A DNA stretch of 64,000 nt, from NCBI GenBank assembly GCA_003243425.1, contig QFQP01000022.1, positions 61,854-125,853 on the forward strand. The letters run 5' to 3'. Source of the DNA: Archangium gephyra (GTDB taxonomy: Bacteria > Myxococcota > Myxococcia > Myxococcales > Myxococcaceae). The notes beneath the pieces are model-generated. The model was not told the origin of the DNA. It ran no database searches and worked only from the letters and a program-made list of their open reading frames with translations. The stretch's first letter is position 1, and every line of letters starts with the position of its first letter. Below, in pieces: positions 16,144-29,632 of this stretch. A program made the position numbers and the translations under genes.

Positions 16144-17666
16144 TGCGAGTCATCTGCTTGGCGTTGATCGCGGCGCTGCCCGCGTTCGCGCAGGAAGACC
16201 TCGACGCCGGCGCGCCGATGGAAATCGAGTCCTTCGAGCCGGCGCCTTCGATGGAAATCGAATCGTTTGAAGCGGTCGATGCCGGCGTGGCCGTGACTCC
16301 ACCCATCGAGACGTTCCAGTCGAAGGCCTGGGCTCCGACGGTGCGTGTGTATGGCTGGGCCTCTTCCTACGTGGCGGTCGACACGCGCTTCGACTCACCG
16401 CGTGGCGTGGCGCTCGCCGAGAACGTCGCCGAGGCGCGCTTGAAGGCCGTGCTGGGCGTCGACGTGAAGCTGACCGATTGGATCCGCGTGGTGCTCGAGG
16501 GCCGCGCGCAGGTGCGTGGGGCCACGCAGCGCGACTTCGATCGTCTCAAGGGCTTCTTCGAGCCGATGCTGGGCGATGCCTACGTCGACCTCTACACCTC
16601 GAAGGTGGACGTCCGTGTCGGCAATCAGCGCATTCCACTCGGCGCCAACGCGGCGCTCGCGCCAGCCGACGCCTTGAACCCGCGCGATCTCCGCGAGACG
16701 GCGGGCGACCCCGAAGACGCGTTGCTGCCGGTGTTTGCCGTGCGCGCGCAGGGCGATCTGGGGCAGCTCTCGTGGCTCGCCGCGTACGTGCCGTTCTTCA
16801 CGCCGCATCGCCTGTTCGTGTTCGGCCAGGACGAAGGCGTGCTGCAGCCCTCGTTCGGCCGCTCGCTCGACAACACGCGCATCGACCCGTCGATCGAGGA
16901 CTACCTCCAGGAGCGCGTGCTCGAGACCGAGCGCCCGCCGCCGTTTCTCGGAGACATCGCGCTGCGGCTGCAACGCAAGGGGCGCGTGAACGTCGGCGCG
17001 AGCTGGGTGTGGATGAACGAGAAGACCGCGCGCGTGACGATGGACCCGGAGCTCGCGCAGGCGTTCAATTCACAGGCTGCGGCGTTGTCGGTGCTCAACC
17101 GCGCGCAAGCCGGTGAAACGCTGTACCGGGGCTTCTACGGTCGCCAGCACCTCTTTTCTGCAGAAGGTTCGGCGCTCATCGGCCCCGGGCAACTCGACGT
17201 CGACGTGACGTATTCGCCGCGGCAGACGTTCTACGACGCAGACTTCAACCCGGTGAACAAGCAGTCGATCACCTGGGTCGCGAGCTTCAGCCAGGCCGAA
17301 GATTCGTGGCTGCTCTATTCGTTGAGCTACCTGGGCATGGCGATTCCCGACATCGGCGCCAACGAGCAGTTGATCTTCCTCGAGCCCGCGACCGCGGCAG
17401 GCGCGGCGCACACCGGCTTCTTCCACGTGTTCCTCGGCTTCGTCGGCGTGTCGTTGTTCGACAAGAAGCTCGAAATCTCGGTGCGCGGCGCCTTCGAGCC
17501 CGTACAGCGCAGCTTCTCGGTGGCGCCGCGCGTGACGTGGCAGGGCGTCGAAGGCCTCAAGATCTTCGCGTCGGCGGAGTTCTACGAAGGCAACCCGTGG
17601 AGCCCGTTCGGCTACTTCAGCCGAAACGATCGTGTGCTGGTGGGCGCGCGCTACGACTTCTTCTGA
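16143..17666 (+). CDS. Predicted outer-membrane beta-barrel protein
   Basis: 507 residues, starting at the ATG that overlaps the previous stop (TGATG). A short signal peptide (MRVICLALIAALPAFAQ) is followed by a duplicated acidic stretch (MEIESFE twice within 15 residues), then alternating amphipathic beta-strands to the end, with the last strand ending in aromatic residues (LVGARYDFF), as typical of barrels. Internal segments such as VKLTDWIRVVLEGRAQ, KVDVRVGNQRIPLG and VNVGASWVWMNEK fit DUF1302-like or porin-like barrels. It is coupled to the LolA-like gene and probably receives or exports the same envelope substrate. It ends directly against the convergent kinase gene. Specific function unknown. 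Confidence 0.75.
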   Translation: MRVICLALIAALPAFAQEDLDAGAPMEIESFEPAPSMEIESFEAVDAGVAVTPPIETFQSKAWAPTVRVYGWASSYVAVDTRFDSPRGVALAENVAEARLKAVLGVDVKLTDWIRVVLEGRAQVRGATQRDFDRLKGFFEPMLGDAYVDLYTSKVDVRVGNQRIPLGANAALAPADALNPRDLRETAGDPEDALLPVFAVRAQGDLGQLSWLAAYVPFFTPHRLFVFGQDEGVLQPSFGRSLDNTRIDPSIEDYLQERVLETERPPPFLGDIALRLQRKGRVNVGASWVWMNEKTARVTMDPELAQAFNSQAAALSVLNRAQAGETLYRGFYGRQHLFSAEGSALIGPGQLDVDVTYSPRQTFYDADFNPVNKQSITWVASFSQAEDSWLLYSLSYLGMAIPDIGANEQLIFLEPATAAGAAHTGFFHVFLGFVGVSLFDKKLEISVRGAFEPVQRSFSVAPRVTWQGVEGLKIFASAEFYEGNPWSPFGYFSRNDRVLVGARYDFF

Positions 17667-20750
<3,084 letters not shown>

Positions 20751-20822
20751 GGCCCTGGTCGCCTCGTGAACGCTAACACCGGCCCGGCAAGTCCCGGGTT
20801 TGGTGCTAGAGCCGCACGCCCC

Positions 20823-22424
20823 ATGCAGCGCTGGCTTTCGCCGAAGACTGGTTTGTGGCTCGTCACGGCGCTCTCACTCCTGGCGTTCCCGTATCACCCG
20901 AAGCTGCGTTCACCGAACGAGCTGTGCCGGCTGTGGCAGTCGCGTGCCCTCGTCGACTTCGGAACACTGTCCATCAACGGGGTGATGAAGCAGCGGGGCC
21001 CGGTTGGAGACTTGTCATGCACGGCCACGGTGCGCGACCACGAGGGCGAGAAGTTGCTGCCGTGTGTCGGCCCGGAAGCGCCGCGCGGCAACGTGGTGGC
21101 GGTGCACTACTACCCGTCGAAGGCGCCGTTGCTCTCGTTCGCCGCGGCGCCGGTCTACTGGGTGCTCACGAAGGTGCAGGGCGGCCAGGTCTCGGAGCTC
21201 AGTCAGGTCTTCTGGAGCCGGCTCTTCGTGACCGTGTTGCCGTCGCTCCTCTTTCTCCTTCTGCTGAGGCGCTTCCTCGAGGCGTACGTGTCGCCGGCCA
21301 CCGCGGGGCTGTTCACCGTGGTCTACGCCGTCGGCACCATGGCGTTCACCTACGCCGAGACCTTCATGAGTCATCAGGTCACGGCGGTGCTGCTCTTCTC
21401 GTCGTTCTATTGCGCGTGGCGCGTGGAACGGGGTGAGTGGCGGCTGCGCGGCTACGTGCTCGCGGGGGTCGCCGCTGGCGCTGCCGTGGTCTCCGAGTAC
21501 ACGGCGTCACTCGGTGTGCTCTGCGTCGCCGCGTACACCATCGCCGCCCGGTGGAGGCGCTGGCCGGAGCTCGCGAAGGCCGCGGGGCTGGTCATCGCAG
21601 GCTCAGCGCCGCTGCTGGCGTTGCTGTGCTGGTACCACGCAGCGACCTTCGGCAGCCCGTTCGTCAGCGGCTACAAGTTCCTCAACGACGCGGGCTACAT
21701 GCACTGGCACCAGGGCGGCTTTCTGGGCATTCGCGTGCCGATCTTCGCGGCGCTGATCCACTCGTTCTTCTCGCCGTTGCGTGGGCTCTTCGCGCTCTCG
21801 CCGGTGCTGGCCGCTGCCTTCTTCGGCTTCAAGGCCGTGAAAGAAAGAGACCGCGCGGTCTTCGTCTTCCTCGTCGTGCTCGTGGCGGCGCACACCTACT
21901 TCACGTCGTCCTTCGACCACACCTCCTGGGGGTGGACGGTGGGCCCGCGGCACCTGGTGAGCATGGTGCCCTTCCTCTTTCTTCCCATCGCGATGCTGTG
22001 GGAGCAGAGCGCTGGTCCGCGCCGCGCCGTCATCGCCGGGTTGAGTTTGACCTCGTTGTTGGCTGCCTCGTTGGTCGGGCTGCTCGCGTACGTGCCCGAC
22101 ACGGTCTCGACGTCGGTGTGGGCGCTGGCGATGCCATTGTTGAGCGACGGCTTCTTCCCCGTCTCGTGGCTCGCGGCGTGGGTGCCGAACCCGGCGTCGG
22201 GCGCGGTGCTGCTGCTGCTGGTGGGCGCGCTGGCGGCGTGGCTTGCGAGCGCGTTCTGGAAAGAGCGCGTGATTCCCGTGGTGGTGGTCGCGGTGGTGCT
22301 GGCGCACTTCGGTGCGCTGCGCCTGGCCACGCGTTACGACACGGGTGATGTGGGCGGGCTGCAGTTCATGGAGTCGGTGTGGTTGGCGCCGCGCGGTGTC
22401 ACGGTGGACTTTCGTGGACCGTGA
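20823..22424 (+). CDS. Polytopic membrane protein, glycosyltransferase-like
   Basis: 533 residues from the ATG at 20823; the frame upstream is the complement of the kinase gene. It has about ten hydrophobic segments and a periplasmic loop after the first one containing conserved-looking YYPSKAPLLSFAAAPVYW. Segments such as WYHAATFGSPFVSGYKFLN and SFFSPLRGLFALSPVL resemble the product of 41289-42806 (RFGSFTEFGHRFFFNN), so the two are probably paralogues of one GT-C-like membrane family. No metal-binding DxD is evident. Likely it transfers a sugar from a lipid carrier or handles surface glycans; this is inferred from the overall topology. It diverges from the kinase gene with 72 bases between. 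Confidence 0.75.
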   Translation: MQRWLSPKTGLWLVTALSLLAFPYHPKLRSPNELCRLWQSRALVDFGTLSINGVMKQRGPVGDLSCTATVRDHEGEKLLPCVGPEAPRGNVVAVHYYPSKAPLLSFAAAPVYWVLTKVQGGQVSELSQVFWSRLFVTVLPSLLFLLLLRRFLEAYVSPATAGLFTVVYAVGTMAFTYAETFMSHQVTAVLLFSSFYCAWRVERGEWRLRGYVLAGVAAGAAVVSEYTASLGVLCVAAYTIAARWRRWPELAKAAGLVIAGSAPLLALLCWYHAATFGSPFVSGYKFLNDAGYMHWHQGGFLGIRVPIFAALIHSFFSPLRGLFALSPVLAAAFFGFKAVKERDRAVFVFLVVLVAAHTYFTSSFDHTSWGWTVGPRHLVSMVPFLFLPIAMLWEQSAGPRRAVIAGLSLTSLLAASLVGLLAYVPDTVSTSVWALAMPLLSDGFFPVSWLAAWVPNPASGAVLLLLVGALAAWLASAFWKERVIPVVVVAVVLAHFGALRLATRYDTGDVGGLQFMESVWLAPRGVTVDFRGP

Positions 22425-22464
22425 GTGCTCCGGCCGGTCATGATGGTGGTGGGGGTGCTTCTCA

Positions 22465-24360
<1,896 letters not shown>

Positions 24361-24447
24361 CGCGCGTGTCGGCCCTTTGTGCGTCGTTGCCTTACGCGCC
24401 GCGCCGTGCGACGAACCGCCACCTTTTCACGCCTTTAGGAGGTCACC

Positions 24448-26733
24448 GTGTCGACTTCGTCGGCCACCAACGAACCCGCGACGCTCACCGAAGCCATCTT
24501 CGGAAAAGAGCTCCTCAACGCGAGCTTCCTCGCGAAGATCCGCGCGTGGCCCGCAGAGCTCCGCGCGGCGTTCGTCGCCACCATCATGGGCTCGGTGGTG
24601 CTGCTGCCGTACCTCGGGGCGGTCGGCCTCTGGGACCCATGGGAGACGCACTACGGCGAGGTCGCGCGCGAGATGATTCAGCGCAACGACTACGTGCACC
24701 CCTTCTGGGAGAACGCGTGGTTCTTCAGCAAGCCCGCCTTCACCATGTGGATGCAGGCGCTGGGCATGCAGGCGGCCGACATCGGGCCGTCGTTCGCGCT
24801 GGTGCTCGGAGCCCTGCTCGCCGGGCTCGGCTTCGCGCTCTACACGGGCAAGCTGCAGGGCGCCTCGGTGGTGAAGGAGTTCTGGGGCCTGCTGGGCCTC
24901 ACGTTCGGTGCGTTCTTCCTGGTGTTGTTCGGCTGGGCGAAGGCGACCACCACCGTCTGGCGGTTCTCGAGCATCGCCGAGGGCCCCGACGCGCTGCCCC
25001 TCTTCACCGAGTGGGGCTTCCGGTTTCCGTTCGCGGCCTTCTCGATTCTGGCGCTGGCGCTGCTGGCCTACGCGCTCACCATCGCCGTCAACGCGCGCGC
25101 GGCGCTGGCCAGCACCTTCGTGCTCGTCACCATGCCGCTCTACTTCCTGCTCTCGCGGCAGGCGGTGACCGACACGCCCATCGTCAGCGCCACCATCGCC
25201 GGCCTCTCGTGCACCATGGTCGGCCTCTTCGACCGCACCACGAAGTTCCGCAGCCAGTGGTGGTACGCGGCGTACGTCTTCTTCGCCATCGCGACGCTCG
25301 CCAAGGGCCTGCTCGGCTTCGGCGTGCCGATGGTGATGTTCATCTTCTATGTGCTGCTGCGTGAGTTCTCGTTGGGCACCGTGAAGGCCCACCTCGCGTG
25401 GGTGCTCAAGCGCCTGCTGGTGCCCGCAGGCGCAGGCCTCGGCGCCGCCATCGTCGCCGGCGGCATCGCGTACGTGCTCGGCAAGACGTGGAACACCACG
25501 TTCATGGCCGTGCCGATCATCGACAACAAGTCGCTCATCTCGGCCCCGACGTGGCTGGGCATCATGTGGGGCTCGCTCGCGTTCTGGGCGGTCACCACGC
25601 TGATGCTGCACCAGACGAAGGCCGAGACCGCGGAGCCGCCGCCGTCGATCATCGCGCTGGCGTACAAGATGCGTCTGGGCACCGGCATCCTGCTGTTCCT
25701 CGCGGTGTGCCTGCCCTGGTACTACGAGATGTTCACGTTCTGGAGGGTCGACGACGAGTCGAAGATCTTCTGGTTCCGCTTCATCATTCACGACCACTTC
25801 GCGCGCCTGGGCAGCGGCGTGCACACCACGACGCCCGGCGGCGACTTCACGTACTTCATCCTCCAGGGTGGCTACGCGATGTTCCCGTGGGTGTTGCTGA
25901 TCCCCGGTGCGTTCGCGGTGACCTCGCGGCTCAAGATTCGTGGGCCGAGCGCGGCTGACGGCGTGGCGCTGCTCGCGGTGCTGTGGTTCGTCGTCTCGTG
26001 GACGCTCATCGGCAACTCGGCGACCAAGTTCCACCACTACGTCTTCCCGATGCTGCCGCCGATGGCGATCCTCATCGGCCTGTTCATCGACAAGCTGTGG
26101 GAAGACGGCGTGGACGCGTGGTTGCTCGCGCTGCTCATCGGCCTGCCGCTGTTCCTGCTGGTCGGTAAGGACCTCTCGACCAACCCCAAGAACTTCACCG
26201 ACCTGTTCGTCTACAACTACGACCGCCCGTACCCCACGTTCCTGCTCGAGCGTCAGGTGTTCGGCACGTACAACGGCAAGCAGGTGCTGGGGTTGCTGTT
26301 CACGGTCGTCGGCGTGGTGCTCGCGCTGCTGGCCATCGCCCGTTCGCGCGCCATGCTCTTCACGACCGGCCTCGCGGCGGCGTTGTGCTTCGCGCTGTGG
26401 TTCAACTGGTCGCACTGGGTCGACCTGTCGGCCCACTGGACGCAGCGCGATCAGTTCTGGCGCTACTACACGCAGCGTCGGCCCAACGAGCCCATCGCCT
26501 CGTTCCTCATGAACTGGCGCGGCGAGACCTTCTACTCGCGCAACACCGTCAAGCAGATCAAAGACAACCCGCAGGTCGGCATGCAGAACTACGCCGCGCA
26601 GCCGGGCCGCGAGTGGAGCCTCGTCGAACACAACCGCCTCAACATCTTGAAGCAGGCGGTCGGTGGTCGAAACGTCACGCTCATCGACAAAGACCTGAAC
26701 AACAAGTTCGTGCTCGTCACCATCGACGACTGA
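24448..26733 (+). CDS. Family 39-type glycosyltransferase (dolichyl-P-mannose/ArnT-like)
   Basis: 761 residues, starting at a GTG with a near-perfect AGGAGG 6 bases upstream. It is a polytopic inner-membrane GT-C protein: after a soluble N-terminus and the first membrane helix (VATIMGSVVLLPYLGAVGLW) comes the family motif LWDPWETHYGEVAREM, where the Asp/Glu region is the catalytic site of PMT/ArnT enzymes. A further motif is FFSKPAFTMWMQ. About a dozen helices follow and the C-terminal 120 residues are soluble and periplasmic (SHWVDLSAHWTQRDQFW onward). It probably transfers a sugar from polyprenyl phosphate to a lipid or protein in the periplasm; donor and acceptor are unknown. The C-terminal domain is longer than in ArnT. 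Confidence 0.88.
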   Translation: MSTSSATNEPATLTEAIFGKELLNASFLAKIRAWPAELRAAFVATIMGSVVLLPYLGAVGLWDPWETHYGEVAREMIQRNDYVHPFWENAWFFSKPAFTMWMQALGMQAADIGPSFALVLGALLAGLGFALYTGKLQGASVVKEFWGLLGLTFGAFFLVLFGWAKATTTVWRFSSIAEGPDALPLFTEWGFRFPFAAFSILALALLAYALTIAVNARAALASTFVLVTMPLYFLLSRQAVTDTPIVSATIAGLSCTMVGLFDRTTKFRSQWWYAAYVFFAIATLAKGLLGFGVPMVMFIFYVLLREFSLGTVKAHLAWVLKRLLVPAGAGLGAAIVAGGIAYVLGKTWNTTFMAVPIIDNKSLISAPTWLGIMWGSLAFWAVTTLMLHQTKAETAEPPPSIIALAYKMRLGTGILLFLAVCLPWYYEMFTFWRVDDESKIFWFRFIIHDHFARLGSGVHTTTPGGDFTYFILQGGYAMFPWVLLIPGAFAVTSRLKIRGPSAADGVALLAVLWFVVSWTLIGNSATKFHHYVFPMLPPMAILIGLFIDKLWEDGVDAWLLALLIGLPLFLLVGKDLSTNPKNFTDLFVYNYDRPYPTFLLERQVFGTYNGKQVLGLLFTVVGVVLALLAIARSRAMLFTTGLAAALCFALWFNWSHWVDLSAHWTQRDQFWRYYTQRRPNEPIASFLMNWRGETFYSRNTVKQIKDNPQVGMQNYAAQPGREWSLVEHNRLNILKQAVGGRNVTLIDKDLNNKFVLVTIDD

Positions 26734-26909
26734 CGTTCGGGCGGGGCTCGTTCGTTTTCAGCGGCCGCTCGAAGCGCACGACCGACGTGGCGACCGAGCT
26801 TGAAACAGGCACGTGTGTTGCTCACGAAGCGACACATGCACCGACGGTCGAAGGAATTCGTGACAGCCTGTCAGCCGCGTGACGTTCAGCGCGCCGGAGT
26901 GACAGTCGA

Positions 26910-27818
26910 ATGAGCATTCGAGTCGAGGGGCTGGAGAAGCGCTTCGGACAACGTGTGGCCGTCACCGGCCTGTCGTTCGACGTTCAGCCGGGTGAAGTGT
27001 TCGGGCTGCTCGGGCCGAACGGAGCGGGGAAGACGACCACCGTGCGCATGCTGACCGGCCTGCTGCAGCCCACCAGCGGCCGCGGCACCGTGTGTGGTGT
27101 CGAGCTCGGCCCGCTCGCCGACGGAACCGCGCTGAGGAAGAAGGTCGGCCTGCTGACCGAGCAACCCGGCCTCTACGATCGGCTGAGCGCGCGCGAGAAC
27201 CTGCGCTTCTTCATGAAGCTCCACGAGGTCGATGAAGCCGCCGCGTGGAAGAAGGCGGCGCGCTACCTCGAGCGCTTCGGGCTGGCCGGGCGTGAAGACG
27301 AGCCGGTGGGCGGCTTCAGCAAGGGCATGCGGCAGAAGCTCGCCATCGTGCGCACCCTGGTGCACGAGCCCGAGGTCATCTTTCTCGACGAGCCGACCTC
27401 CGGCCTCGACCCCCAGTCGGCCCGCACGGTGCGCGACGCCGTCGCCGAGCTCGCGGCGGAAGGTCGAACGCTGGTGCTCTGCAGCCACAACCTCGCGGAG
27501 GTCGAACGGTTGTGCACGCGCGTGGCGGTCGTGAAGTCGTACCTGCGAGAGGTCGCTGCGCTTCGTGAGCTGCGTCGCGAAGGCCTCGCGCTCGAAGTGC
27601 AGCTGGAAGGTGACGCGTCGGCGTTCGCCTCGAAGCTGTCGTTCAACACCACGCACGAAGGCGGAAAACTCACCGTGATGCTCAGTGACGAAGCGCAGGC
27701 GCCCGAGGCGGTGGCGGCGTTGGTGGCGGCCGGGGCGCGTATTCATTCGGTGGTTCGTGCAGCACGGCCTCTCGAAGAGGCGTACCTCGAGCTCGTTCGT
27801 GAAGAGGTGCAGGCATGA
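26910..27818 (+). CDS. ABC transporter ATP-binding protein (ABC-2 type exporter)
   Basis: 302 residues. Walker A GPNGAGKTT at about 36, Q-loop region LLTEQPGLYDRLSA, signature FSKGMRQK at about 135, Walker B VIFLDEPTSGLD and the switch His in LCSHNLAEVE are all present, so it should hydrolyse ATP. A C-terminal extension of about 85 residues (LRELRREGLALEVQ onward) is typical of DrrA/NatA-like ABC-2 exporters. The stop overlaps the ATG of the permease gene by 4 bases (ATGA), so the two subunits are coupled. No substrate gene lies next to it. The 176 bases before it (26734-26909) contain no gene or clear promoter. Confidence 0.95.
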   Translation: MSIRVEGLEKRFGQRVAVTGLSFDVQPGEVFGLLGPNGAGKTTTVRMLTGLLQPTSGRGTVCGVELGPLADGTALRKKVGLLTEQPGLYDRLSARENLRFFMKLHEVDEAAAWKKAARYLERFGLAGREDEPVGGFSKGMRQKLAIVRTLVHEPEVIFLDEPTSGLDPQSARTVRDAVAELAAEGRTLVLCSHNLAEVERLCTRVAVVKSYLREVAALRELRREGLALEVQLEGDASAFASKLSFNTTHEGGKLTVMLSDEAQAPEAVAALVAAGARIHSVVRAARPLEEAYLELVREEVQA

Positions 27819-28612
27819 GCTTCTCGTTCGCCCGCGTGCGCGCGGTGGTCTCGAAAGACCTGCTGGAGCTCAAGAAGAACAGCGGCATGTTGTGGTCGAT
27901 GCTCGCGTTGCCGGCGGTCATCGTGCTCGTGCCGCTGGGCATCGTGCGCACCTACGTCGCCAACCCGAAGGACCCCGCGCTCAAGGCGATCGCGCTCTAT
28001 TACGACATCACCGCCGACACTTCGAACGCGGCGCGGTTCCTCGTCGACAAGGTGCTCGCCGATTGGTTCGTGCTGTACCTGGTGATGCCGGTGTTCGTGC
28101 CGATTCTCATCTCGTCGCACGCGGTGGCCGGTGAGAAGGAAAAGCGAACGCTCGAGCCGCTGCTCAGCTCACCCATCACGCCGCTCGAGCTGGTCATCGG
28201 GAAGAGCCTCGCTTCGCTGATTCCTTCGGTGGCGGTGTGCTTCATCGCCTTCACGTTCCTGTGCATCGGCGTCGATGCCGTCGCGTGGCCGCTCACGAAG
28301 CAGTTCGTGTTGCCCAACGCGATGTGGACGTTCGGCGTGTTCGTCATCGCGCCGTTGTTCGCGTTCTTCGGCAATGGCGTGGCGGTGTTGATCAGCGCCC
28401 GTGTCGGAGACAGTCGCCTCGCGCAGCAGTTGTCGGGGCTCTTCGTACTTCCACTCGTGGGACTCGCGGCCGGACAGTTCGCCGGTTTCCTGCACGCGGG
28501 CGCCGGCTACTACGCGCTGCTGGGCGCCATCGTGCTGTTGCTCGATGTGGGCATCTTGTTCGCAGCGCGACGTTTGTTCGACCGCGAGCGGCTCATGTCC
28601 CGCTGGGGTTAG
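27815..28612 (+). CDS. ABC-2 type transporter permease
   Basis: 265 residues with six predicted membrane helices and the NatB/ABC-2 layout: a short cytoplasmic start (FARVRAVVSKDLLELKKNSG), the first helix (MLALPAVIVLVPLGIV), a large outside loop, then LISSHAVAGEKEKRTLEPLLSSP, which is the conserved coupling-helix motif GEKERGTLE of this family. Translation is coupled to the ATPase by a 4-base overlap. One dimer of each would form an exporter of a small molecule, ion or drug; the substrate cannot be told from sequence. Confidence 0.93.
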   Translation: MSFSFARVRAVVSKDLLELKKNSGMLWSMLALPAVIVLVPLGIVRTYVANPKDPALKAIALYYDITADTSNAARFLVDKVLADWFVLYLVMPVFVPILISSHAVAGEKEKRTLEPLLSSPITPLELVIGKSLASLIPSVAVCFIAFTFLCIGVDAVAWPLTKQFVLPNAMWTFGVFVIAPLFAFFGNGVAVLISARVGDSRLAQQLSGLFVLPLVGLAAGQFAGFLHAGAGYYALLGAIVLLLDVGILFAARRLFDRERLMSRWG

Positions 28613-28705
28613 GGTTCGCGCCCATGAGCGAGCTCGTTCTCGAAGGCGCGGCGTGTCGACCCAACTTCGGCGCCGCGGGTCGGAAGAAGCCGCCGGAACG
28701 TCGCG

Positions 28706-29014
28706 ATGGTGGGTGCGGGAATCACGGTCGTCGGCTTCGCGGCGGCGATGGTGCTGCAAGTACCGGCGCTGACGAGAATGCTGGTTGCGCTGCCGGCGTT
28801 CGTGACGGTCATCTGTGGCCTGCAGGTCACCCGGAATACCTGTGTCGCGCATGCGGCGACCGGCAGCATCGAAGGTGAAGACTTCTCGCTCACGAAGGCG
28901 GACGCGGAATTCGCAGCGGCGAGCAAGAAGGTGGCAGCAACCATCTACCGTGACGCGGGCCTGGGAGCGGCAGTGGTCGCAGCGCTCGCGTATGCCTCCG
29001 CCTGGGTGATTTGA
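28706..29014 (+). CDS. Small two-helix membrane protein, start uncertain
   Basis: 102 residues from the ATG at 28706. Two hydrophobic segments (MVGAGITVVGFAAAMVL with the following LVALPAFVTVICGLQV, and a C-terminal LGAAVVAALAYASAWVI) flank an acidic loop. No known function. Upstream, another ATG at 28624 opens a 27-codon stretch that looks protein-like (MSELVLEGAACRPN, then RKKPPERR) but is in a different frame; one base change near 28700 would join it to this gene as an N-terminal cytoplasmic tail. Either the short form is the real gene or there is a frameshift. The preceding ABC permease ends at 28612, so cotranscription is possible. Confidence 0.5.
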   Translation: MVGAGITVVGFAAAMVLQVPALTRMLVALPAFVTVICGLQVTRNTCVAHAATGSIEGEDFSLTKADAEFAAASKKVAATIYRDAGLGAAVVAALAYASAWVI

Positions 29015-29042
29015 GCGTTGTAGTGCACGTGTATTACAAATG
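29011..29042 (+). promoter_or_regulatory. AT-rich promoter/operator of the toxin-antitoxin operon
   Basis: Directly before the antitoxin ATG (29048) the base composition drops. TTGTA (29018-29022) and TACAA (29035-29039) are inverted arms around a GTGCAC palindrome (29023-29028). TATTAC (29032-29037) could be a -10 element with a TTGAGC at 29011 as a poorly spaced -35. No ribosome site precedes the ATG, so a nearly leaderless transcript is possible. Autorepression by the ribbon-helix-helix antitoxin at such a dyad would be normal for this class. Confidence 0.4.
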
Positions 29043-29047
29043 AGTGC

Positions 29048-29341
29048 ATGTCTCCGACCGCGCTCCGCATCGACCCGAAGCTGAAGGCCCGAATCAAGAA
29101 GCTCGCCGACAAAGCCGGGGAGTCTCCACACAGCTTCATGTTGAAGGCGCTGGAGGCGACGGTCGAACGCGCCGAGACACGCGAGGAATGGCTCGAATCG
29201 GGCCGACGCGCGGCTGAAGAGTTCGACCGCACGCGCATGGGGCTCGAGCTCGAAGACCTCGACGACTGGTTCACGCGATCGGCGCGCGGCGAGAAGGTCG
29301 AGATGCCGAAGGCGCGTCGTATTCCGAAAGCGCGTAAGTGA
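29048..29341 (+). CDS. Ribbon-helix-helix (CopG/ParD-type) antitoxin
   Basis: 97 residues. The N-terminal 45 residues form a ribbon-helix-helix fold: the beta strand TALRIDPKLKARIKKL is followed by two helices ending around HSFMLKALEATVE. This binds DNA as a dimer. The C-terminal half (EEWLESGRRAAEEFDRTRMGL, then DLDDWF) is charged and would wrap and block the toxin. It overlaps the toxin gene by 4 bases (start codon GTGA), the classic coupled order antitoxin-first. Expected to repress its own promoter with the toxin as corepressor; the dyad just upstream fits. Confidence 0.88.
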   Translation: MSPTALRIDPKLKARIKKLADKAGESPHSFMLKALEATVERAETREEWLESGRRAAEEFDRTRMGLELEDLDDWFTRSARGEKVEMPKARRIPKARK

Positions 29342-29631
29342 CGCGAATCATCCTCGCGGATGCGGTTCGACGAGATCTCGAGCGCATCGCCGATCATCTC
29401 AGGACACACGACGCTGCGAACATCGACGTGCGGTTGAAATCGATTCTCGCGACACTGCGAGTTCTTCGACTGAGCCCGGAGATCGGTCGTCCCCTGCTCA
29501 ACGGGCTCCGAGAGTTCCTCATCGGTCGCGGTCAGCACGGGTATCTCGCGCTCTACGACTATGACGACGACGACGATTCAGTGCTCGTGCTGCGCATTCG
29601 GGCGCAGAGGGAGCGTGGCTACGTCGACTGA
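29338..29631 (+). CDS. RelE/ParE-type toxin
   Basis: 97 residues from the GTG that overlaps the antitoxin stop. The fold pattern is ParE-like: ADAVRRDLERIADHLRTHD (two helices), an ARVxxL-like core (ILATLRVLRLSPEIGRP) and three C-terminal strands (EFLIGRGQHGYLALYDYD, then VLVLRIRAQRE). ParE toxins block gyrase, RelE toxins cut mRNA; the lack of clear RelE catalytic residues and the RIRAQRE ending favour ParE, but this is not certain. A run of six Asp codons (DYDDDDDS) lies between the last strands, unusual for the family. It ends next to the convergent methyltransferase. Confidence 0.85.
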   Translation: MTRIILADAVRRDLERIADHLRTHDAANIDVRLKSILATLRVLRLSPEIGRPLLNGLREFLIGRGQHGYLALYDYDDDDDSVLVLRIRAQRERGYVD

Positions 29632-29632
29632 C

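Noticed and set aside
24427..26631. A 734-codon open frame antisense to the GT39-type gene.
   Set aside because: Composition is R, E, H and Q-rich with no motifs, the usual antisense artefact; the sense gene has a strong ribosome site.
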